From Punica granatum (lineage: Eukaryota; Streptophyta; Magnoliopsida; Myrtales; Lythraceae): a DNA stretch of 64,000 nt. Positions 1 through 11,499 of the stretch are shown piece by piece. Below the pieces are notes generated by a model. The model searched no databases. It saw only the letters and a list, made by a program, of their open reading frames with translations, and had not been told where the DNA came from. The position numbers were made by a program, and so were the translations under genes. Position 1 is the stretch's first letter. Every line of letters begins with the position of its first letter. The stretch is taken from assembly GCF_007655135.1 (NCBI RefSeq), contig NC_045129.1:558001-622000 (forward strand), written 5' to 3'.

Positions 1-500
1 TATAAGCTGGTCTGGTTCGGCTATCATATTCCCAAGCACAGTTTGCTTGTCATTAATAATAAACTCAGCACTATGGATAGGGTTATCTGCTGGATTCCCT
101 CAGCAGGTCCTTTATGCAAATTACGTGAGAAGGGGAATGAGAGCGGAGCGGGGATCATCTCTTCTTTTCCTGCCCTGCCCCTATGTCAAAGATCTCTGGT
201 TTAGAATTTCTGCAGAAAAATGAGCATAAGGCAGTAACTCATTTAAAAGGGAAAGCTATTGACACCAGCTCCTATGATATGCTCTCATTTACTTTGTTTG
301 GAGAGACAGGAACGACATGATTTTTTTAGAGATGAAGAGGAGAGAACATGGAATGCAATCCACAAGAGGGCTCGCGATAGAATGTAGGGGATTAACAAGT
401 TGCATCAGAAAGATCACAAAGACCTTGGAGAGGCTATATATGCTTTTGGAATTGGCAGTTTTAAGTTGATCTATCGTATTTATGCTGTCAAGGCTGTTTT
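1..500 (+). mobile_element. LINE (non-LTR retrotransposon) fragment, zf-RVT region, degenerate
   Basis: The + strand reads, with stops and frame breaks, as the region after the reverse transcriptase in plant LINE ORF2 proteins. Near 10-110 it gives a peptide containing HIPKHSLLVINNKLSTMDR, which resembles the zf-RVT motif (PKHSFILWLAINNRLST-like). Further on (about 300-480) a frame gives an ERN...FRDEER-type stretch typical of the end of that domain. No intact ORF remains and the left end lies outside the window. The assignment is by remembered family motif, so moderate. Confidence 0.55.
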
Positions 501-2030
501 CTGATGTGGCTATGTATTGAGCCAACGGGCCTTTTGGTTTGGTCCTGCATGCTCTATTCCTAAGTGGATTTAGCCTGTAATTTTGAGCCCTCGTATAACT
601 TTTCTAGATGGGTTTTTGAATAAGAGCGACGGTGGATCATTGATTAAAATAAATACATATATATATATATATATATCTAATGTATTGCAACATTTTTTTC
701 CCTTTTGGTTTTCTTCTAAATTAAAGCAATTGAATGGAAGTTGAAACAAATTATCAAAAAAAAAAAAAAAAGGAAGTTGAAACAGTAGAGCATGAAAGCT
801 CCCTTGACTTGACGGGTTCATACTATGACCAAAGATTCCCTTTAAAAAGTCTGCCAGGAAAAAAGGGCAAAAAGGGAAAAAAGAAAAAAAGAAAAAAGAG
901 GATTCCCTTCAAAAACAGAAAAATCATTTTTTAGACGAGTGGCATCTGGGGACCTCCCTCTCAGCATCTATAGCAGATTAACCCCACAAAGTCCCTTTTT
1001 TTTTTTTTTTTTGCTGAATAACTCCACCAAGTCCTAACTAAAGGATAAACTATAATATATAGATATAAATAGAACTATATTTATACATGTATAAAGAGAA
1101 CTCCGTCCTTTTGAATGTTCAAAATAAGAAATTACTTCTGCTTGAATATTTTCAAACCAAGGTGTCATCTCAGCCGAGTGAAGTTACACCAATTGCTAAC
1201 ACTACGTCCAAGAATTATGCTTATTTATGAAGGGCGAATTATTTGCCGAGAGTTGTGCTCACATAACAGCACACTGGTAGTAATTTATCAAGTTTTCATA
1301 ATCACATGATGGTATCAAAAATTAGTTTCCAAATCCAGCAAGCATATTTATCCCTTATTTGATTAACTCCACACGCCCGGCCTATCTTTAACATTATTCG
1401 GGACCATTTTAGCTAAAAAAATTTTCTTTTAATGGCCTTTGTACCCGGAAAAAAAAAAGGAAGAAAAATTTATATTGCATTTGGTAAAGGAGTAAATTTT
1501 GTTTTATTTTGATTTCATGGAATAAAGATAAAAGTGATTGAAAAAATTTATTATTAAAATTGAAGAAAAAGATAAAAAAAAGTGATGATTGTATTATTGA
1601 ATTGATAAAAAAGGAATAAATAATTTAGAGAATTTAATATTAAAAAATTAATTGTAATAATAGATAAGAAAAAATATGTGAGAAAATTTATTATTAAATT
1701 GAAGGTAAAGATAAAAAAGTAATGATTGTATTGTTGAATAAAGAAAAAAATAAAGTGAAGTTAGGTTAAACAAAATCATATGCCGTTTTCAAACGGAGCT
1801 TAACGACCTATTAGAGCCGTAACCCCTAGAGTTTTCAACACAAAAAGTAATCTAATTACAGTAACCCCACGAACAATTAATGGGGAAATTTTCTAATTGT
1901 TAATCACGTCCTATTACTAAGGATGCTGAGTACTTGTCTCCACTGGCAGGCACTCACTGCCAGCCTTTCCCAATAAAATAAATAAATAAATAAATAATAT
2001 GCAACCAGCCAGCACCAGTACCCGAAGCCT
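501..2030. other. AT-rich intergenic DNA, no gene seen
   Basis: Low-complexity spacer: an (AT)n run near 657-677, A or T tracts near 757-771 and 997-1012, and purine-rich DNA at 860-900. At about 1490-1800 there are short direct repeats of a gattgaaaaaatttattatt-like motif related to the MITE family seen at 42.6-44.6 kb. Short ORFs here are compositional and show no recognisable domain. Confidence 0.6.
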
Positions 2031-2035
2031 TCCCC

Positions 2036-2130
2036 CCCTCTATCTCTCTATCTCTTCCCCCTCTGATATATCTCTCTTTCAGCCTCACAAAGCTGAAGGG
2101 GCGAGACCAGACTGACTAGGCTCATCAAAA
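2036..2130 (+). promoter_or_regulatory. CT-rich leader / core promoter of the TAR-like gene
   Basis: A pyrimidine-rich stretch (tctatctctctatctcttcc and similar, 2039-2082) lies 50-90 bp before the ATG at 2131. Such Y-patch DNA is common around plant transcription starts. No clear TATA box was seen at the expected distance. The start site is inferred. Confidence 0.4.
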
Positions 2131-4473
2131 ATGTCTGAAACAAAAAAGGACACCTCAATAAAGTTTGTTCAGTGTGTGGCTTCATGCTCCATAGCCTTGA
2201 ATCTGTTCCTCGCATTGAACCTTTACCTGGGCAGCAGCGGCAAAGTTATAAATAACCAGCTCAGTTGGAGTAGACTAGCGGCGGAGGAGGCTGAACTGGC
2301 AGCTTCCATGGACTGCTCAGGCCATGGAAGGGCTTACTTGGACGGCTTCCCGATCGATGGGAAGCCTGTTTGCGAGTGCAACCTGTGTTATGGAGGTCCT
2401 GATTGTTCTGAGTTCTCACCCGACTGTCCTGCCAACGCCAGCGGGTAAGTTTGTAATTACGTTCAAATATTAATCTATATATATGGAAGAACCACTGGCT
2501 GCTCGTGATGCGCCCGCCATAAGGAACCTAATTATTTGGAGGGGGCCGGGGGGATGAAAATAAAGGAGCTGGGAGGGATAATCGCCACTGATATTTAAGT
2601 TTTTTTTTTTTTCCCTTCAGAAATATAGAGCTCGATCGATCTCATCTGGTGTCATGTCTTGGTTCTGATTATCAGATTATAATTCTTTCAACTCAGCATA
2701 AAGTTACCATTCTGTTTGATGAGATCTTTTTTTTTTCCCCCCCATTAATATTACAAATTCTATGGTGGATTGAAGGAAGAATCTGGGGATTTTTTAAGTT
2801 TTGGTAGAATTGGATAGCAATGCTTGTACTAAAAAAAATGAATAATTTGATTATTAATTGGAGTCACTGTCGGACACACCTTAATACATATACATGTATA
2901 TATAATAAGATAAAATGATTTCTGATCTTGTTGGTGAGTCTCTAGCGGGCGAACCTACCAACATACCAATTTCCGGCAGACGACACACATGCATTCACAA
3001 GGAAGAAGAATATAAAGACAGGCCAAATTACTTATGCATGGACCATTAATTATATTCTAAATCACCCAATTATATATATATAGGTATATCTCTGTAGCGC
3101 GTGTCAAAGTAAAATTCCCAACAATAAATACATACATCTATACATGCCAACAGCGACCGGACAACGCTTTTTTTTCCAGGTGAGCCTCTTTCTTTTTCTT
3201 TTTCTCGGTGAATGGAAAACATTTAACCCCGATAATAATTAATTAAGAAAAAGCTAGAAAACAAAACCAATATATAGTATTTGTTATATTGTTTTGCATG
3301 CAACCGACCTATGAAAATTCTATGATACATATGTTCAAAATACATGTCTGGTATATATATATATTTATTTATTTGAACAACACTTTTTTTTTTCCAGGTG
3401 AGCCTCTTTCTTTTTCTTTTTCTCGGCGAATGGAAAACATTTAACCCCGATAATAATTAATTAAGAAAAAGCTAGAAAACAAAACCAATATATAGTATTT
3501 GTTATATTGTTTTGCATGCAACCGACCTATGAAAATTCTATGATACATATGTTCAAAATACATGTCTGGTATATATATATGTATTTATTTGAAAATTTTC
3601 AAGTAATTTATTTAGAATTCAAGTAAATTATGTAAAAGCAAGTGAATTACTTGAGGTCAAGTAATTTACATGATAAAATGCAAGTAATTTACTTGTACGT
3701 ACCATACATAGCATTCCAAACCATATATACTGAGACTACTTGTATATTATACGTGTACGGTGTATATATAGATATATTGACGTACAAAAAGCAAAAATTC
3801 CCAAAAAAATGGATGAATTAAAGAAAATATATTTACATTTTATTAAGAGATGGAATTGTTAGGTTTCAGATTAAATGGGTGAATAATTTTTATATAATAC
3901 ATAATTGCTGGGGAGATCGAGGTTGCATGCCATTTGTCCAAAAACTCCAAATGGGGCTTCTCATTCACCAACTTTTCATATGTCCAAAAGCTTGATAATA
4001 AACCAAAGGGGATAATTGTTGGGATAAAAACAATAATAACAATAATAATTGGAAATCAAAATAATAGAAATAATTATTATCAATCAACTATTTTTCATGA
4101 CAACTACAAGAACAAAATTAATAAAGTGATGCTACCAAATAATAACTTTAGAGATGATGATGATAATTTATATGTAATATATAATTGTTGGGGAGATTGT
4201 GGTTGCATATCATTTGTCCAAAAACTCTAAACGAGAGCTCCTCATTCACCGACTCTTCGTACGTCCAAAAGCTTAATAATAAACCAAAAGGGATAATTGC
4301 TAGGAGAAAAACAATAATAACAATAATAATTGGAAGTAAAAAAAAAATATTATCGATCAACTATTTTCATGACAACTACAACAACAAAATTAATAAAGTT
4401 ATGCTGCCAAATAATAACTTTAGAGATAATAATAATAATGATAACGATGATGATAATAATGATAACGATGATG

Positions 4474-4508
<35 letters not shown>

Positions 4509-7074
4509 TGTCTCTCTAGATTTGGTTTTATACTTGAGAAATAAAAAAAATCAGTAGAAATATAAATACTATTTGGAATCTAGAAGCTCTATATTATAAA
4601 CGAATCTGGTTAATCCGGGTTCGAGCTAAGCCGACCCATTAATGGATAAATCACTTCAAATCATGAATTTTCTCTAATCACATGATGCAAATTCAAAATC
4701 TCACTTAAGGAGAGCACATGCTTAACCACTTGAATCCACTCATGCTGGTCACAACTTTCACCCAATGGGATAATTACTAGGGAGAAAAATAGTAATTATA
4801 ATAATTATAATAATTATAATAATTATTATGTACCAAAGATTTTTACAACTTTTGCTAAATGGGATAATTGCTAAGGATAAAAACAATAATCATTATTATT
4901 ACATATATTAAATGTTTTAGCATTTTTTACCAAATGAGATAATTAATGAGGAAATATCACACACAACATGAGACAAAGGGCTAAGTAAATTATCTACTCA
5001 AAAAGACTAAGCAAATTTTATAAATATGTTACAAAATACACAAATATACAACTTTTTGTGTAAATGAAATATTTTACTAGAGCGAACTCAATGGAACAAA
5101 TGCAACATTTTCGGCCCATAATCGTTTTGAAGATAGAAAAGAGTAAATAATAAAATATACTATTTTCTCAATAAATAACAATTCCAAGCAACACACGGAT
5201 ATAATAGCTAGTATAATATAATAATCAAATAGGTATAGTGCAGTGACACACGTTTCGCCAGATAACCAGGAGGTTCCAGGTTCGTTATTTATGTGAGATT
5301 ATACCTATGCCATTTTATTATATATTTAGGCTTTTAATCTCGTTGTACTAAGCTCATAGGCCTCACTTATAACTGAAAAAAATATAATATAATAATTAAT
5401 TTTCCGGTAGTGGGGATCCATTGTTCTTGGAGCAATTTTGGAGGGAGCATGCAGCGGACAGCGGAATCCTAGTGGCAGGGTGGCACCGGATGAGTTATTC
5501 CTTCAGTGACCAGACCTACATCTCTCAGCAGCTCGACGCCCATATCAGGAAGCTTCACAACGTTGTCGGCAATGCAGTCACTGATGGCAAGTTCCTAGTC
5601 TTCGGTGCCGGTTCGACTCAGCTCCTCTACGCTGCCGTGCATGCCCTTTCCCTTCCCCCCGATAACACGTCCTCCTCATCGTCCCCTGCCCAGGTTGTGG
5701 CCTCCATCCCCTACTATGCGGTGAGTTGGGGGGCGTTTGGTTTCAGAGTTAAAGTAATTTTGATTTTGATTTTGATTTTGATTGTGGAAAAGGACAAATG
5801 AGATTGTATTATAAATTTGACTTGGAAAACGTGTATTTTTGTTGTGTAGTGGACAGAGTTAAAATCAAAATCATAATTCTAAAATTATTTTCACAAACCA
5901 AACAAGCCTGGCAATCAGCAAATAGAGTGTACGATGTTTGTCATCACGATATTTTTCTTTTGCTTCTTTCTAATAAGAATGTCGTGGCAGTTGTATGAAA
6001 TGCAAACGGATTTTTTCGATTCAAGGGAGTCTAACTTCCAAGGAGATGCAGCCATTTTGATCAACAACTCTGATGTCACCACGAACATCATCGAGTTCGT
6101 CACCTCTCCCAACAACCCGGACGGGCAGCTGAACAAGCCACTCCTTAAAGGCTCTAACGTGAAGACCATTTACGATCGGGCCTACTTCTGGCCACACTTC
6201 ACTGCAATTCCTAACCCACCAGCACACGAAGATCTCACCATCTTCACAATCTCCAAGCTCACTGGTCATGCCGGTAGCAGATTCGGGTAAGCCCCATCCA
6301 TCTTCAGTCTTCACCACCTTTGAAATGTTTTCAGCTCGGTAGTTAGCGCTCCAAACAATCCATTCTCACAGCCCGCACAAGTAAAAGCCTAGTGTTTTCA
6401 TCATCAGTCGCTCCGACTGCTTCAGCATATAACTCGACGAAGTTGTGGTGATCCTTGCATCGTGAGACAGGTGGGCGTTAATAAAAGATGAACGAGTGTA
6501 CGAGAGGATGACAAGGTATATGCAATTAAACTCCATGGGTGTTTCAAGGGACACTCAACTGAGAGCTCTGAAGCTCCTGAAGGTAGTCCTTGATGGCGGG
6601 GGCAGAGAAATTTTCAAGTTCGGATACGAGAAGATGAAGAAACGCTGGGAAAGGCTGACAAACACGTTGTCCCTCTCGAATCGGTTCTCCCTCCAAAAAG
6701 TCTCATCTCAGGACTGCGCTTTTTTCCGGACACCGAGAGAACCTACTCCGGGTATTTAATTTTCAGTAGACGTTTAGAGTTCTTAGAAACGATCCATATC
6801 GTCTGCCTGTCGTTTGCTAGTTCAATTCAATTACTTGAATAGGTTCAATCTCATCGCAGCTTATGCATGGGTGAAGTGTGAGAGGGAAGACGATGAAGAC
6901 TGCTTTGAGGTCATGAAATCAGCAAACATTATAGGACGAGCAGGCGCCGTTTTCAGGGCAGATAATCACTATGTTCGACTCAGCCTCATAAGGGGAGACG
7001 ATGATTTCGATATTCTGATCAATAACCTGCACAAATTAGTCTCGGAAGAAGGTGGGGTCTCAGAAACTATGTGA
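2131..7074 (+). CDS. TAR4: EGF-alliinase-type aminotransferase (tryptophan aminotransferase-related, TAR3/TAR4-like)
   Basis: Five exons: 2131-2444, 5411-5720, 5991-6286, 6471-6751, 6860-7074. All introns are GT-AG; 1416 nt give 471 aa, the usual size for the family. Exon 1 encodes a cytosolic stub, a hydrophobic signal-anchor (about residues 14-34) and a Cys-rich alliinase EGF-like domain ([23 protein letters not shown]). The rest is a PLP fold-type I aminotransferase with [16 protein letters not shown], the PLP-lysine motif [12 protein letters not shown] (Lys about 297) and [14 protein letters not shown]. Members with the EGF domain are TAR3/TAR4 and alliinases; TAA1/TAR1/TAR2 make indole-3-pyruvate for auxin. 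The substrate of this protein cannot be read from sequence. The N-terminus suggests a secretory-pathway membrane protein. Intron 1 (about 3 kb) holds tandem duplications and a SINE; intron 2 holds a MITE. The coding sequence looks intact. Confidence 0.92.
3163..3597 (+). repeat. Tandem duplication of a ~218-bp unit in TAR intron 1
   Basis: Two nearly identical copies, about 3163-3380 and 3381-3597. The motif ccaggtgagcctctttc begins at 3176 and again at 3394, a period of 218 bp. By eye only a few differences are visible (for example ctcggtgaa versus ctcggcgaa, and poly-T length), so the duplication is young. Each copy carries a poly-T tract followed by CAG|GTGAG. Confidence 0.9.
3900..4505 (+). 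repeat. Degenerate tandem repeat plus GAT/AAT microsatellite in TAR intron 1
   Basis: A unit of about 285 bp occurs at roughly 3900-4180 and again at 4181-4470. Both copies share ggggagat..ggttgcat, catttgtccaaaaactc, gtccaaaagctt and aataataactttagagat. Shorter pieces with gggataattgctagg recur near 4766 and 4860. The second copy ends in a trinucleotide tract (GAT then AAT, about 4427-4507). The ORFs here (poly-Asn/poly-Asp) are repeat artefacts. Confidence 0.8.
5212..5396 (+). mobile_element. tRNA-derived SINE in TAR intron 1, with target duplications
   Basis: Body about 5226-5382: an A-box-like start (ggtatagtgcagtgacac), a B-box-like aggttccaggttcg, and a 3' part ending gcctcacttataactgaaa. 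The same family occurs at 19650-19800 and 53190-53304. The 14-bp sequence tataatataataat flanks it on both sides (5212-5225 and 5383-5396), the expected target-site duplication. The right copy ends only 14 bp before exon 2 of the TAR-like gene (5411). Confidence 0.82.
5728..5912. mobile_element. Small inverted-repeat MITE in TAR intron 2
   Basis: The left end reads ggcgtttggtttcagagtta and the right end ttttcacaaaccaaacaagc; these are imperfect inverted repeats. The inner arms are also complementary (repeats of attttgattttg opposite caaaatcataattc), so the element can fold into a hairpin. It has no coding capacity. A clear target-site duplication was not found. It fills most of the 270-bp intron. 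Confidence 0.65.
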
Positions 7075-7193
7075 ATAGAGAGGCAAGGAAATCAACTGGC
7101 AGTTGATTTGCCGCTGTACGCATTGAAATGGACCTGTGCTAATTGAGGGAGGTCATATTTATAGACCTGCCGTGTAAAGAAACAATCATTCTG

Positions 7194-7199
7194 AATAAA
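7194..7199 (+). terminator. Candidate poly(A) signal of the TAR-like gene
   Basis: AATAAA about 120 bp after the TGA stop, followed by a TG/T-rich stretch (gatgtaatctatgtggt). This is the usual arrangement of a plant 3' UTR end; the cleavage site was not determined. Confidence 0.5.
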
Positions 7200-7467
7200 T
7201 GATGTAATCTATGTGGTAAATTTGAAGGGGAAAAAAAAAAAAGAAAGAAAAAAGCAAAAATGAGATTCTAGTATACGCCAAGCTCAACCAAGGTTTGTCA
7301 TGGACACTCTGAGTCTCTGAGTCTGAATTATGCAATTCAAGTTTAAATTCCGAATCCCCGATGGGGCTGATATATTTAAAATGCAAAAAAGCATTTCAAA
7401 GAGACATAACTAAGGGGCTCAACAAGAGAATGCCACAAATTAAGCTACATTTGGTTCTACGAATTAG

Positions 7468-8307
7468 TCAGTCTCGATCGGCATCTTCTAAATCCTCGTC
7501 CTCTGGGATGCCACGAAGATAGAGAACGTTATTGCGTCGACAAATACAGAGTGAAGAATGGTAACTCATTTGAGTTTTTTTTTTTAAGTAGTGTAATTTT
7601 CATTAAGCAAAATACAAACACAGAGAAACTATAACCCCAAACTTTGAGCTATAGAAGATCTAGACAACTTAAATTGCACATTTGGAATTATGCGTTCCAA
7701 CACACAATCAACATGAAAGCTCAAAGTTTAAGAAATTTTATCCACAGAACTTGCAGTCAGTCCAAATCTATTCCATTAGAAAGAGTTACCTGATCAATAC
7801 TCTCTCCGAGACTTCCAGGGAATTGCCCATCGATATATTCCTCAGTGTTGGCAAGCTGCATATGAGTTTACAAAATTAACAATTATATACTAAGTAAACT
7901 ATCAGAAACAAGGTCTAAAGTCTAAAACTAACAGGAAAAAGCTCAAACAAATTGTACAAAATAAATGAAAAGCATAACACGATTTGATTTCTCAGAAATC
8001 TAAAATTGAAAAGATAAGAGGATCAGAAAGCGAAACCTGCAAAATTCATGTAAGAATCCACTGAGACAAGGAAACCTGAAAAGCTGATAAAATGGACAAA
8101 AAAAAAAAAAAAAAAGAACCTGTAAGTGTCGTTCAAGCTGCGGAGAAGAAATTTCTACTGAAAAAAGTTAGATGAAAAGTGGGGGAGTATTGCTCAACAT
8201 AAAATGAATAACGAGATACCTTTGTACTCCATTCCACACTTTAGCTTCATTATTACGGGCTTTCCTGTCAGGTTATTCAGGAAAGGATTTGGGTTCACAG
8301 GTACGGT
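7468..8307 (-). pseudogene. Spliceosomal Sm protein F (SmF / SNRPF) pseudogene, intron-containing
   Basis: Four exon-like blocks on the minus strand match SmF in order: 8307-8220 ([18 protein letters not shown]...GMEYKG), 8075-8037 (FLVSVDSYMN), 7855-7790 (LANTEEYIDGQF, then GxLGE) and about 7538-7468 (NNVLYLRGIPEDE..EDAD, stop). SmF is one of seven core ring proteins of the spliceosomal snRNPs. Visible damage: the conserved Trp of KLKWGMEYKG is Cys (TGT); one extra T before the donor of the 39-nt exon shifts the frame into a stop in the next exon; one extra A in the exon coding GE(I/V)LIR; and the AG acceptor before the last exon is gone (tttgtcgacgc where cag is expected). No ATG exon could be placed. 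Introns are kept, so this is a decayed duplicate gene rather than a retrocopy. A sequencing error could explain one lesion, hardly all. Confidence 0.8.
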
Positions 8308-8599
8308 CTGCAGTTCAGGTAAGTTTCCCAGCAGAAGGTGAATTATATGCTCAAGAAGGTCGCATAAGATTTGGTTATTTCACGAGTCCAGAATCCCGTG
8401 ATACCCAAACTCTGAAACAATGCCCTGACCTGAAGTAGTTTGCACATGAAATGAATGCCCTTTACTTCTCCAGTTCTACCTCTACGGGGAAGTATTCTTG
8501 TCAACAGGATTTCCAAGTACAAAATGCCTCGATAAGGAAAGCAAGAGCTAATATTACCATTCACTAGAAGGAATATAGATCCTTTTCTCATAAACATGT

Positions 8600-9812
8600 A
8601 AACAGGTTAGGAAATAGGAATCAGGAAACAAAAAGTTCTCCAAGACTACAAAGAATTCTTCATTCTGAAGAAGTGCAAGGTCGCAACTTTTCCCTCCCTT
8701 TCTAGGATAAGAGCTATCTACTCAGATAGAGCAGAAGCTCAAATTGGCTACAAAATTGATCGTTTTCTAAGTCATGCCCAATTTTCTTTTTTTTTCTTTT
8801 TTTTCTTTTTTTTTTTTAAATCTAGTAACAGAGAAGGCGGCATCGTTTGACCATGATAACGCGTAATTTATCGAGGGGAACATAAGGCCCCAAAGGAGCA
8901 GAGAATTGATTGTCAATGTCAGCAGCAGGAGGAGAGGAGTAAAACGTGCTTCGACTTCTATTTCGAGCTTTCCCTCCCCTCCCCTCCCCTGCCCGGTTTG
9001 CTTCCGCAGGCTTGTCTGCTTTAATGATCGGACAGTGGGCCGAAAAAAGCACGTCATGGGCCAGCAGTTGGGCTAACTGTTTTAATGAATTCTTCCCCCC
9101 GGACTTTGGAGGTACCCTTTATTTTCTCTCTCTTCCCCCCGAAAAGAAAAGGGCAGGAGCTCCATATATAAACGGGAGAGCAACGATCCATACATTAAAA
9201 AAATTGTTGAATCAAGAGAAAATTTATATAGGGAGAACTTTACTCTTTAGTCTGCCAATCCGACTCAAATTGAATTAGTTGGAGCTCATTAGATTTCTAG
9301 ATACTCAAAAGAACAAAGAAAAAAAGTTGAACCAAATATAAGCATTGAAAATTCAGTTAGGACCGTATAAAACTTGAACGAATTACAAGATTGCAACCAA
9401 GGGTCTATGGTCTAACTAACATGACCTTGGGTCACTGTAACATGCATTCCCTCGCATTGGATGTAAGTGGGCCCGGCGATGCACTATTCATCCAACAATG
9501 AGGGAATTCATGTCACCAAGACACATGATCATGTTAGAAATCTCCAAGAGTCTAATATAATTAATTTGAAATATATCTTTCGCTAGATGAACGTGATTGC
9601 CATTCATGGAAGCACCTAAACGTCTTCTCATAAAGAAAATAAGAAAAAAAATTAAAACTTCTCGTAAAAAACTAAACATTTTGTAAAATGGCTTAACTAA
9701 TTGCATAATGAATTTTAATTTGACACTCGAACTTTCTAACAATTCATATTGAATAGCTTGAATGGGATCAAAGTACGTAAGAACTAAATATTTAAAGATC
9801 AATCTCGACACA
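8600..9812. other. SmF leader region and spacer, no further gene seen
   Basis: 8600-9030 is probably the old 5' leader and first intron of the SmF copy, with a poly-T tract near 8783-8816. From 9080 to 9812 I see only AT-rich spacer; short ORFs there have no recognisable content. Confidence 0.45.
9036..9080 (-). promoter_or_regulatory. Site II (TGGGCC) cluster, former promoter of the SmF copy
   Basis: Two TGGGCC motifs and one TGGGCT lie within about 40 bp (agtgggccg, catgggccag, gttgggctaa). Such site II elements are bound by TCP factors and are typical of plant housekeeping genes, including splicing genes. They lie upstream of the minus-strand SmF exons, next to a CT/GGGGA-rich leader (8960-9000). 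This supports a duplicated gene that brought its promoter along. Confidence 0.5.
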
Positions 9813-11490
9813 TTTCTGATCTAAAAATTCTCAATGATCTCAAAAACCTAAAGCCCCACCAAGCCCCGGGTCCCCATGGCCTTCATCTTGTTTTCTTTCA
9901 AAAACATTGGACCATTGTCAAAGATTCCTTTATTTCTTTTGTAAGAAATGTTTTCCAGGAGGCAAATTTCCCGAGGGTGCCAATGACACCCTTATCTCCC
10001 TCATCCATAATCCATTAATCAATTCCGCCCCATAAGCCTCTATAATGCTACTTACAAAATCATTTCAAAATTTTGGTGAGGCGTTTACAACCGTTTCTTG
10101 ATAGTTTCATTTCCCCCTTTCAATCTAGTTTTATCAAGGGACGTCGAGCGGCGGACAATGTGGTTTTATTGCGTGAAGCTCATACGTCCCTAAAAGATAA
10201 ACAAGGTAAGAAAGGGCAGAATAATAATCTCAAAGTGGCTGATTTTTTGTGTAATAATGGTTCTTGGGATGAAAGCCAAGCTGTCCTTCCACCTCCCCAG
10301 AAATATTATAGATCTCATTCGTAACATGCCTCGAAGTGTGACTGGTAAGGAGGGAATGATAGGATAGTATGGAAATACTCTTCTAATGGTATTTTCACCG
10401 CCAGCTTAGCTTATGTTCTATCATGTGAGAGGGCCTCTTTGCACTAGCAATTCATGGCAATGGCTTTGGAAAACCGACACTATACCGAGAATACAACATT
10501 TTTTCTGGCTTGCCTGCCACAGTAGGTGAACAACTGTGATGCTACTGAATGGAAGGGGCATCTCCATTCCATTGGAATGCTCCATCTGCAAAGATTTTGA
10601 TCAGAACACCTCTCATGTGTTAAGGGAGTGTGGCTCGTGCATTCTGGTCTAATCTTGGCATCCCCCTTTCAAAAAGAGGATCCTTCCCTCTTCACATGCC
10701 TCAATGGCTCATGGTCAACTGTGAGGCCTGCGAGACTCACACCCTAAACATTCCATGGAATTTTTTTTTTTTTCCATTTGCTGTGTGGACCCTTTGGAAA
10801 CAAAGGAACAACTTCATTTTCGATAAGAAACGATTACATCCTCACCATCATCGTCTTTGTCTGGAACTTGCGGCTGAGTATTTTGCCTCGACTGCTCCTG
10901 CAAGACAAGTGAGCAAACAAGAAATTCTAGTGCATTGGACCCCTCCTCCTTATGGATGGGTCAATTTGAACTCTGATGGTTCGACAAACAATTCATCGGG
11001 GAAAGCAGGAGTTGGTGGGGTCATTCGTAACAACCTATGAGGCTGTATCAGGGGTTTCTCCCTTTACTTGGGGACCACAATGGCTCTTCGGGACTGGCTA
11101 CTCATGGCTCGGGATTTAGGCTTTCAATCTCTTAATGTTGAATTGGATGCCAAGTGGTGGTTGACCTATTATTGGGTAACACATGTGATAATTTGATACT
11201 AATGCCTATCATTTTTTATTGAATGATTCTAACAAGTTCATTCACTGCTTTTAAGATTGGACATGCATTTAGAGAAGCTAACTCGGTGGCGGACTTTCTT
11301 GCTCGGAATGCTCGGGAGGCACCTCATGACCGGATTTACAACTCTGGCCAGAGCTCTACTGTCTATTTTGATTCTCCACCTGTGGGGATTCACGATCTCT
11401 TATTGTCTGGTCATATGGGTATTGATAAAACCCATACCGTGTGTACTAACCAATGTATTCCGGATGACAGTGGCTTGTTTCTAATATATA
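9813..11490 (+). mobile_element. LINE ORF2 remnant: RT, zf-RVT and RNase H pieces
   Basis: Read across frames, the + strand gives ordered ORF2 pieces. First comes an RT start (KPHQAPGPHGLHLVFFQKHW, RPISLYNATYKIISK, then SPFQSSFIKGRRAADN near 10130). Next is KVADFLCNNGSWDE, the linker that normally follows RT. Then zf-RVT (WKTDTIPRIQHFFWLACH, HVLRECG). Last is an RNase H-like domain (GWVNLNSDGSTN..GKAGVGGVIRN near 10960-11035; FREANSVADFLARNA near 11265). The RT palm with its YADD motif is missing, so an internal deletion joins RT to the linker near 10220. Several stops and frameshifts are present; the copy is dead. Confidence 0.85.
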
Positions 11491-11499
11491 TAATTTCCT

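Noticed and set aside
4185..4557. ORFs rich in Asn, Asp and Ile on the + strand
   Set aside because: They are frames of the GAT/AAT microsatellite in a TAR intron.
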